40,341 bases of DNA, taken from Peptococcaceae bacterium (GTDB lineage Bacteria > Bacillota > Peptococcia > DRI-13 > PHAD01). The DNA lies in NCBI GenBank assembly GCA_024655825.1, contig JANLFJ010000032.1, positions 1-40,341 on the forward strand, given 5' to 3'. Every line of letters starts with the position of its first letter. The stretch's first letter is position 1. This document shows positions 34,259 to 40,341 of the stretch, in pieces. A model generated the notes under the pieces. That model was not told where the DNA came from. It did no database searches and worked only from the letters and a program-made list of their open reading frames with translations. Made by a program: the position numbers and the translations under genes.

Positions 34259-36715
34259 CTATATGTTGAGCGAGGTCCGGTTGATTATTTCATCCTGCAC
34301 TTCTTTAGGGAGCTCAATAAAGTTGGCAACATATCCGGCCACCCTGACCATCAGCGTTGGATATTTTTCCGGGTGCTTCTGCGCGTCAAGGAGCACTTCT
34401 TTGTCCTGGCAGTTGATCTGGATATGGTGGCCGCCAAGGCTGATGTAGATGTCAATCAGCTCCACCAGCCGGTGCAGTTTTTCCCGGCTGTCAATATTGG
34501 TGAAATACATGTTGTGAATGCTACCAAAACCTGTATCCAGGCCCAGTTTGGTGACCGACCGGATATGCGCCAGCGGCCCGCTGGTATCCCGGTTATCGTT
34601 CGGGCCAATATGCGAGGAAAGCGGCAGTCCGGCCTTGCGGCCGTCAGGCGTCGCCCATGTGAATGTGCCTGCCGAAATATACCCGGTGGCTATGCAGCAG
34701 GACGGTATGCATCTTTCCCCAAACGGCAGCCTGTACTTGCGGACCTCGGCGCAGAAAAACTGCCATACTTCCCGGGCCAGGTCGTCCACATACTCATCGT
34801 CATTGCCGTATTTGGGAGCGTCGTTAATCAACAGCTGCCGGATCGGCTCGTATCCTTCAAAATTGGCGTCGATGGCCTGTATCAGCTCGTCCATGGTGAT
34901 CCGTTTTTCTTCGTAAACCAGCTTCTTGATGGCCGCCAGGCTGTCAGCCGCGGTAGCGATTCCGCCGGTAATGGCAATGCTCGGCCCGACGTTGATTTGG
35001 GCCCCGCCGGCGCTGGCCCAACGGCCGCGCTCGATGCACGATTCAGTGGTGAGGCTTTGCACCAGCAACGGCAAATGCTGCATCTTAATCTTTTCGGCAT
35101 ACAGGGCGGCGGCATGGCAGTCTTTCACCTGCTGGGCCACCTGCTTCTTAAACGCAGCCAGGAATTCATCGAACGTCTTGAACTGCCGGGGTTCACCGGT
35201 TTCCACCCCCACCGTCTCGCCGGACATGTTCTGGTCGGGCATGCGCTTGCGGCCGTTGTACAGCACTGCTTCCAGGGCAATACCCACATTGAATTTACCC
35301 GCGGAAGGATAGCCATACTGCTTGCCGCCCGGCCCGTAGAACTCCGTGCATCCCCTTATCCAGCCCACCCTGGCCTCTTCCCTGGTAAAGCCGGCTTCCA
35401 TCAGCTGGGTCTTGGTCGTTTCCGTGCTGATAAATTTAGGCAGGCCCAAACCCAGGGCCACCAGTTCGGCGGCCTTGATCTTCAGTTCATACGGCGTTTC
35501 ACGGGAATGGCACAGCAGGACGATGTCGGGCTGCACTGTCCTCACGGCCTTGGCCGCATCAAGGACCAGATAGGATATTTCATTGGAGGCATCTTTGCCC
35601 TCACTGTTAAGACCGCCGATGCAAATTGTCTGGCCGGGGAACAGCCCTGCCGCTCTCAAGGCGGTCACTTTGTCACACAGCCACAAGTTGCCGCTTATCT
35701 TGAGGAGCAAGCATTCCATCAGCTCCTGAGCTTTCTCCCGCGTGAGGAGGCCTTTCTCCATATCAGCCTTGTAAAAAGGATACATGAGCTGGTCAATTCG
35801 CCCGATGGTGTACGCCGGGCCGGGCCCTTCCATATGCATAATCATATGGATGAACCAGAGGGACTGCAGCGCTTCCCTGAAGGAGCGCGCCCCGCGATAA
35901 GGAACCCATTCCATTGTTTCCGCGATCTCCAACAACTCCTGCTTGCGGGCTGAATCATTTTCCCGGCCGGCCATCTCGCGCGCCTTCTCGGCGTACTTGG
36001 CGGCAAATTCCCTGATGGCCTTGATCACCATCAGCAGCGCATTATAGAAATGTTCCTTGCCCACGTCTTCCGGATTGGCGCAGTCCAAAGCCGCAAGCTG
36101 CCTGTTGATTCTCTCCTCGTGCCACTGCAACCCCTGTTCAAGGATAGGCTCATAATAGGGGTTGAAGTGCGAGCCGCCCTGGTGGAAATACCCCGCCGTC
36201 TCCGCCCAGCCGGTCCCTTCGATCTTCCGCCGCAGGTCGGGCGGGCATAACTTGGTAGTCAAGGCATAGGTGGTCTTGTCCAGCCAGTAGGGCAGCAGCT
36301 CCTTGGCCTCCGCTATCTGCTCCGGCATCACGGTGAACGGGTTTACTGTGCGGCTGGACAGCCCGTCAATTTCATCGATCAGCCAGGAAGCGTGATTGAT
36401 GGGTAAAACCGGGATTTTCTTCAAACCGCAAGATGGAAGCCCTACGATAAGTTCTCCCTCGCCGATTATTGCGGGCAAATATTGCGTGGCCCTGTAAAAT
36501 GACCTGGCAAAACGCATTGGCACCGGTTCGCCTTCCGTCTCTTTAAACACTTCGGTATATGCCCTGGCCGTGTGAAGGCAAATGCCGGGGACCGCCGACC
36601 GCAGGGCAAGGCTCAACCTTTTCACCCTCTCCGTGCTGCCTATATCAGCGCGCATCCCCTTCCGCAGTTCCTCCGAATAGTTCAACTCCCGCTCCAGCTC
36701 CAAGAGTTTAGCCAT
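34259..36715 (-). CDS. Glycyl radical enzyme of unknown substrate (PFL-like)
   Basis: 818-residue glycyl radical enzyme. The radical glycine is Gly794 in RVAGYVANF near the C-terminus; the thiyl cysteine is Cys456 in RGCTEFYGPGG, with Glu458 at the C-x-E position found in dehydratases and C-S, C-N and decarboxylating lyases. Unlike the common GCVEP motif, it reads GCTEFYGPGGKQYGYPSAGK. The length suits the PFL-like lyase group. It acts anaerobically in the cytosol after activation by the radical-SAM protein downstream. TRAP set 3 is upstream in the same direction, so the substrate is probably imported by it. Choline, glycerol, isethionate and hydroxyproline types cannot be assigned without structural comparison. 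Confidence 0.93.
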   Translation of the reverse strand: MAKLLELERELNYSEELRKGMRADIGSTERVKRLSLALRSAVPGICLHTARAYTEVFKETEGEPVPMRFARSFYRATQYLPAIIGEGELIVGLPSCGLKKIPVLPINHASWLIDEIDGLSSRTVNPFTVMPEQIAEAKELLPYWLDKTTYALTTKLCPPDLRRKIEGTGWAETAGYFHQGGSHFNPYYEPILEQGLQWHEERINRQLAALDCANPEDVGKEHFYNALLMVIKAIREFAAKYAEKAREMAGRENDSARKQELLEIAETMEWVPYRGARSFREALQSLWFIHMIMHMEGPGPAYTIGRIDQLMYPFYKADMEKGLLTREKAQELMECLLLKISGNLWLCDKVTALRAAGLFPGQTICIGGLNSEGKDASNEISYLVLDAAKAVRTVQPDIVLLCHSRETPYELKIKAAELVALGLGLPKFISTETTKTQLMEAGFTREEARVGWIRGCTEFYGPGGKQYGYPSAGKFNVGIALEAVLYNGRKRMPDQNMSGETVGVETGEPRQFKTFDEFLAAFKKQVAQQVKDCHAAALYAEKIKMQHLPLLVQSLTTESCIERGRWASAGGAQINVGPSIAITGGIATAADSLAAIKKLVYEEKRITMDELIQAIDANFEGYEPIRQLLINDAPKYGNDDEYVDDLAREVWQFFCAEVRKYRLPFGERCIPSCCIATGYISAGTFTWATPDGRKAGLPLSSHIGPNDNRDTSGPLAHIRSVTKLGLDTGFGSIHNMYFTNIDSREKLHRLVELIDIYISLGGHHIQINCQDKEVLLDAQKHPEKYPTLMVRVAGYVANFIELPKEVQDEIINRTSLNI

Positions 36716-36751
36716 AGTTTTCCAACCCCCTTTGAATTAAATCGTTTATTG

Positions 36752-37255
36752 TCAGTATAAATATTTCTCTTCATCGCCTATCACGCTCAGGATGATAAAC
36801 ACGACAGTGACCAACATCAAGCCTGAACCAAACAGCATGGCCAAGTATAAATAGACAATCGGGATCTGAATATAAGCCATGGTCAGTTTCCCTGTTCTCA
36901 TCGCCGCCCCGATCATGCTGATGCTTCTCCAGCCAATCACGCCAATAAATATGCACGCCAATAAATATCCAACCACAGTCAGGACTTTCTTTACCTTAAT
37001 ATTCCAATTGGCAATTATTTGCTGGATAAAATCAACCGACACATGGCCTTTTTCTTGGAACCCGTAGGCAGAGCCCAAAAATACCGCCCAAATCAATATG
37101 TAGCGGGAAACATCCACCACCCACACGGGAGGTTTGGCGAACAAATACCGCAAAATGCTCTCCAGGCTTTGAAAAATTGCCACCAGGAAAAACAGGGCGC
37201 CGGCCAAAGCGGCCATATTATCGTTTATTCGAGACAACAACTTGGGGTATTTCAT
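36752..37255 (-). CDS. dctQ: TRAP transporter small permease DctQ (set 3)
   Basis: 167-residue four-span membrane protein; DctQ landmarks LIWAVFLGSAYGFQEKGHVS and VDFIQQIIAN are clear. ATG 37255 is preceded by GGAGGGCAACA. It lies 49 bases after dctM and 36 bases before the glycyl radical enzyme gene, so transporter and enzyme form one operon. The gene order is dctP-dctM-dctQ here, the reverse of sets 1 and 2, where dctQ comes first, although all three are encoded on the minus strand. Confidence 0.9.
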   Translation of the reverse strand: MKYPKLLSRINDNMAALAGALFFLVAIFQSLESILRYLFAKPPVWVVDVSRYILIWAVFLGSAYGFQEKGHVSVDFIQQIIANWNIKVKKVLTVVGYLLACIFIGVIGWRSISMIGAAMRTGKLTMAYIQIPIVYLYLAMLFGSGLMLVTVVFIILSVIGDEEKYLY

Positions 37256-37304
37256 TGTTGCCCTCCTTTCTGCTCGGTAATGTCCCCGGGGAACATTTCG
37301 CTCA

Positions 37305-38642
37305 TTACATGCGCGACGGCAAATACAGCGCTATCTGCGGGAAAATGGTCAACAGGATTAGACTTATGATAAGAACTATCACAAAAGGTACAGTGCCTTT
37401 GCTGACTTCTTTCATTGGCGTCCCGGTAACCGACGTCAGGATAAAAAGATTCATCCCTACCGGCGGAGTAATCATGGCAATTTCAATGCACAGGGTGGAC
37501 ACTATGCCGATCCAAATCGGGTCAAAGCCATAGGCGACAAGGGTCGAAAAGATAAAAGGTATAGTCAAAATGATCATGCTCATCGGGTCAATAATCATGC
37601 CCAGGATAAACCATATGGCATAAACCATTATAATAATAAGCCATTTATTGGCAATAGTGCCCGTCATAAAGCTGGCCAGCTCCTGCGATATGCCCAGATA
37701 GCTTACCAAATAACTCAACGAAATGCCGCCAAACAATAGAAACATAACCATGCTGCTGCTTCTGGCCGTCGCTTTAAAAACATCTACCAGCACCCCGCTG
37801 CTAAATTTTTTGTTAATGGCAATTATTATCAATGCTCCAATTACTCCTACACCGGCCATTTCCGTCGGAGTAGCGATACCCAGATACAAAACAGACAAAA
37901 TCAAAACGATCAAGGCGATGGGAGGGGACATCAGCAACAGGTCTTTCTTCAGCTCAGCCAGCTTAAACTTATCCAGGTCAACAGGCGGGCTCTCATCCTG
38001 TTGTCCTGCATTTTCCGTCCCGGCTCCCACGAGCTTTGGGTTCAGCTTCGCTCTTAACAAAATAAACATAATGAGCAAGAAGCTGTTTAACAGCCCTGGC
38101 AGTATACCAGCCATAAACAGTTTTACTATAGAGGTCTCGGTAATTATTCCGAAAATAGCAAGAGGAATACTGGGGGGAACCATAATGCCGATCGTGCCGC
38201 CAGCCGCCACCAGCCCGATGGCAAAATTTTCGTTCCAATTGCGTTTAACCATTTCCTTAATTGAAATGCGCCCCACTGCTGCAGCTGTAGCAGGACTTGA
38301 ACCGCACAGGGCGGCAAATATAGTACATGCTAAAACAGCGCCGACTCCCAACCCGCTTTTGACCTTCTTCAGCCATTTGCTGAGCACGGTAAAGAGATCG
38401 CTGGCGATGCCTCCTTGGGCAAGGAACTCGGCCATGAGCAGGAAGAGGGGTACGATCAATTGATTAATATTTGTCCCTTCAGAATAGACGACATTCCCGA
38501 TTTGGATGAAATGTGAAGGCGGCAGCAAGAAATAAATGCCCGTAACAGCTACGAACCCTATGGCAAAGGCCACTGGAGTCCCGACAACAATAATTATGAA
38601 AAGCAGCAGGGCCAACAGCAGCAACGTTTCAACAAAAGCCAT
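37305..38642 (-). CDS. dctM: TRAP transporter large permease DctM (set 3)
   Basis: 445-residue polytopic membrane protein with GTPVAFAIGFVAVTG, LCGSSPATAAAVGRISIKEM and the C-terminal IDPMSMIILTIPFIFSTLV and CIEIAMITPPVGMN. It is the most divergent of the three large subunits. ATG 38642 has GGAGG seven bases upstream; a GTG one codon before is too close. A 194-base gap with a strong inverted repeat separates it from dctP. Confidence 0.93.
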   Translation of the reverse strand: MAFVETLLLLALLLFIIIVVGTPVAFAIGFVAVTGIYFLLPPSHFIQIGNVVYSEGTNINQLIVPLFLLMAEFLAQGGIASDLFTVLSKWLKKVKSGLGVGAVLACTIFAALCGSSPATAAAVGRISIKEMVKRNWNENFAIGLVAAGGTIGIMVPPSIPLAIFGIITETSIVKLFMAGILPGLLNSFLLIMFILLRAKLNPKLVGAGTENAGQQDESPPVDLDKFKLAELKKDLLLMSPPIALIVLILSVLYLGIATPTEMAGVGVIGALIIIAINKKFSSGVLVDVFKATARSSSMVMFLLFGGISLSYLVSYLGISQELASFMTGTIANKWLIIIMVYAIWFILGMIIDPMSMIILTIPFIFSTLVAYGFDPIWIGIVSTLCIEIAMITPPVGMNLFILTSVTGTPMKEVSKGTVPFVIVLIISLILLTIFPQIALYLPSRM

Positions 38643-38682
38643 CACAATGCCTCCCCGTAATGTTTGCAGTTAGCCCCAGATA

Positions 38683-38764
38683 AATTCTGACGGCCGAAGG
38701 ATGATTCAGGCGGACGCATTTATTTGCTTTGCAAACCTTTCATTAAACTCCGGCCGTCAGAATT
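38683..38764. repeat. Perfect 14-bp inverted repeat between dctP and dctM (set 3)
   Basis: AATTCTGACGGCCG (38683-38696) is the exact reverse complement of CGGCCGTCAGAATT (38751-38764). The 54-base loop contains a second small stem, TTTGC-TTT-GCAAA. As RNA this folds into a long stable hairpin just after dctP. It may protect the dctP message or reduce read-through to dctM and so give excess binding protein. Confidence 0.75.
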
Positions 38765-38836
38765 GATGATATGGGTGCTAGCGCATAAACTCAGCCAATT
38801 CAAGGGCAGAAAAATTTAATTTTATTTCGTTAACTT

Positions 38837-39886
38837 TTATTTGTTCAACTCTTCGAAGGCCTTCATCAGCTCCAGGCCGCCCTCTTTTACATTTCCTTTG
38901 ATTTGTTCAAGCAGGGTTTTGGACACCTTCGCGAACTCTTTATTTTCGTCTGGTGTCAGTTCGTATGCCTTAACCCCTTTAGCCTTGGCGTCCGCCAACA
39001 ATTTTTGATAGCTTTCCACCGTTTTCTGCCTGTGAAATTCCGTCAGCTTGGGAAATGCGCGTTTGATTGCCTCTTGCTGTTCCTTTGTCAACTTGTCCCA
39101 GGTCTTTTGGCTGAAGATCACGCCGGCATAAATCTCCATCTGGTCTGTAATGGCCAAATTTTTTGAAACCTCATACAGTTTGAAAGCCTGTGTGGCCGCC
39201 CAGCTGGTATTTACCAAATCAATGACCTTGCGTTCAAGAGAAGTCGGCACATCGGCAATAGGGATGGTCATCGGCGTACCGCCCCACAACCTTACCGCTT
39301 CGCCGCTCCATTTACTTGCTGTGCGGACTATGGTGCCTTTTAAATCCGCCGGCTTATGGACCTCTTTATTCCCGACAAAGACCAGGGTTCCCGGCGGAAT
39401 GGCCCCAATGTATACCACGCCATATTTGCTGAATATCTTCTGCAATATTGGAGTTGTGAGAGTTGCAAACTTGTCAAATTTGTCCATATTGTATGAACAT
39501 GCTCCAGGTATTTCAAACGGAAGCGTCTCGGGAATTGTAGTGGAAATATATGCATTCTGGAAATGGGCTATATCTACAGTGCCGTTCATTATCGCATCAA
39601 TGACATCCGGATCTTGCACCAGCGATCCTGAATGATATACCTGAACTTTAATTTGGCCACCGCTTTCCTTTTCCACCTGCTGGGCAAAATAGCTGTACGA
39701 TTGGCCGTGCAGGCTGCCTTCCGGGTTCTGGTTGGCCATTTTTAAAATTACTGGGGACGGTTTCGGTTCTTCTTTTTTTGCCTCTTCATTGGTGCCGGTT
39801 GTTTTCGTGCATCCGAACAGCAGCAAAACAGCAAGGAATACCGCCGTCGTCAGGAGGGCAAAAGCTCTTTTCTCCCAAAGCCTCAT
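38837..39886 (-). CDS. dctP: TRAP transporter solute-binding lipoprotein DctP (set 3)
   Basis: 349-residue DctP-family lipoprotein. The signal ends in lipobox LLFGC, followed by a Lys/Glu/Pro linker. The ligand-binding stretch GTIVRTASKWSGEAVRLWGG and PMTIPIADVPTSLERK is of the same type as in sets 1 and 2, with the substrate-binding Arg kept. ATG 39886 has GGAGG upstream. It is the first gene of the dctP-dctM-dctQ-glycyl radical enzyme-activase operon. Confidence 0.93.
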   Translation of the reverse strand: MRLWEKRAFALLTTAVFLAVLLLFGCTKTTGTNEEAKKEEPKPSPVILKMANQNPEGSLHGQSYSYFAQQVEKESGGQIKVQVYHSGSLVQDPDVIDAIMNGTVDIAHFQNAYISTTIPETLPFEIPGACSYNMDKFDKFATLTTPILQKIFSKYGVVYIGAIPPGTLVFVGNKEVHKPADLKGTIVRTASKWSGEAVRLWGGTPMTIPIADVPTSLERKVIDLVNTSWAATQAFKLYEVSKNLAITDQMEIYAGVIFSQKTWDKLTKEQQEAIKRAFPKLTEFHRQKTVESYQKLLADAKAKGVKAYELTPDENKEFAKVSKTLLEQIKGNVKEGGLELMKAFEELNK

Positions 39887-40341
39887 TCAACTTCCTCCCC
39901 TCAAAACATTTAGAAATTTTCTACAAGCAGCTCTGTAAAACCCCTGGCTTCATTTTGCCGCCATCCAACACCCCCCCTTTTCACATTAATTAGTCGGCGG
40001 ATTTGTATCATTTCAAGTCAACCCGTGTTGATGCCGACACAATATTTTGTATTTTTCAAGGTTGCTAACCTATTCTGCAACCATATTATTTTTTTATAAA
40101 TACAATTTAAATTATGGTTGTTATTATAGGTTTTCTTTTTCATTATTTTTTGATATTTTTATTGAAAAAATATTCTGCATCATTTGATCAGCAATATTAT
40201 AACAATATTAATTCTTGTAATAATTATTCTAATGCTGTTCTTTGATTAGTACAATCTATGTTTTGAATCAATATATTGATTTTATCTCACTAGCGTTGCA
40301 TAAAAAAGATTAACCAATTTACAATGCTATCGGGTCAAATG
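39887..40341. other. AT-rich region upstream of TRAP set 3, no gene seen
   Basis: 455 bases without a credible gene on either strand. It is AT-rich from about 40040 onward. A perfect 8-bp inverted repeat, CAACCATA (40078-40085) and TATGGTTG (40113-40120), flanks a 27-base AT-rich core, and TCAAC-CCGT-GTTGA lies at about 40017-40030. Either could be an operator for the minus-strand operon; I find no convincing -35/-10 pair. Confidence 0.45.

Noticed and set aside
34235-35953. 572-codon plus-strand frame
   Set aside because: It is antisense to the glycyl radical enzyme, which has both its catalytic motifs; the frame has no recognisable product.
40090-40112. 12-base match ATAAATACAATT between this region and promoter A
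   Set aside because: Such a match is easily met by chance in DNA this rich in A and T, and its orientation relative to the operon is opposite.

Overview
The window looks like the chromosome of a strictly anaerobic, selenocysteine-using Firmicute. A Clostridia/Peptococcaceae-type organism is my best guess, but no rRNA or housekeeping gene is present to prove it. The reasons are strong GGAGG ribosome binding sites with frequent GTG and TTG starts, tungsten-type aldehyde ferredoxin oxidoreductases, a glycyl radical enzyme with its activase, glycine-reductase-like genes, and three genes with in-frame UGA codons that read as selenocysteine. I see no tRNA, rRNA, CRISPR array or complete insertion sequence. 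Almost everything lies on the minus strand; the exceptions are an Ldh2-type dehydrogenase at the left edge, an MFS transporter and a LysR regulator.

Layout from left to right: (1) 61-5691: Ldh2-type dehydrogenase (+), then minus-strand cupin, small ferredoxin, two-subunit aconitase-X dehydratase and an aldehyde ferredoxin oxidoreductase (AOR). (2) 5861-7258: an MFS exporter (+). (3) 7271-18152 (-): FAD oxidoreductase, IlvD/Edd dehydratase, Fe-dependent alcohol dehydrogenase, second AOR, TRAP transporter set 1 (dctQ-dctM-dctP) and a second Fe-alcohol dehydrogenase. (4) 18411-24405 (-): TRAP set 2 (dctQ-dctM-dctP), a QueG-like iron-sulfur protein, a UGSC-type selenoprotein of 545 residues and a small CxxC protein. 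(5) 24859-32179 (-): a glycine-reductase-like operon in the order GrdE-like, duplicated QueG-like iron-sulfur protein, GrdB-like selenoprotein, GrdC, thioredoxin, GrdA selenoprotein, with a divergent LysR gene at 32313-33188. (6) 33202-39886 (-): TRAP set 3 (dctP-dctM-dctQ), a glycyl radical enzyme and its radical-SAM activase.

How it may work together (inference): the three TRAP systems have very similar binding proteins and probably import related organic acids. Dehydratases (aconitase X, IlvD/Edd, glycyl radical enzyme), alcohol dehydrogenases and AORs would convert them, and the reduced ferredoxin and thiols would feed Sec-dependent reductive cleavage by the Grd-like and UGSC systems.

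The most unusual part is 18.4-32.2 kb. The Grd-like operon keeps both Sec subunits, but its GrdE-like protein has no cysteine where the pyruvoyl group is normally made, its GrdB-like protein has Ser in place of the expected Cys after Sec, and there is no GrdD. Two QueG-like iron-sulfur proteins sit in the two neighbouring selenoprotein operons. All three UGA codons are followed by a hairpin at the bacterial SECIS position. A roughly 75-90 bp promoter block is conserved between the ferredoxin operon (about 1.95 kb) and the UGSC/TRAP operon (about 24.55 kb), so distant parts of the cluster are probably co-regulated.
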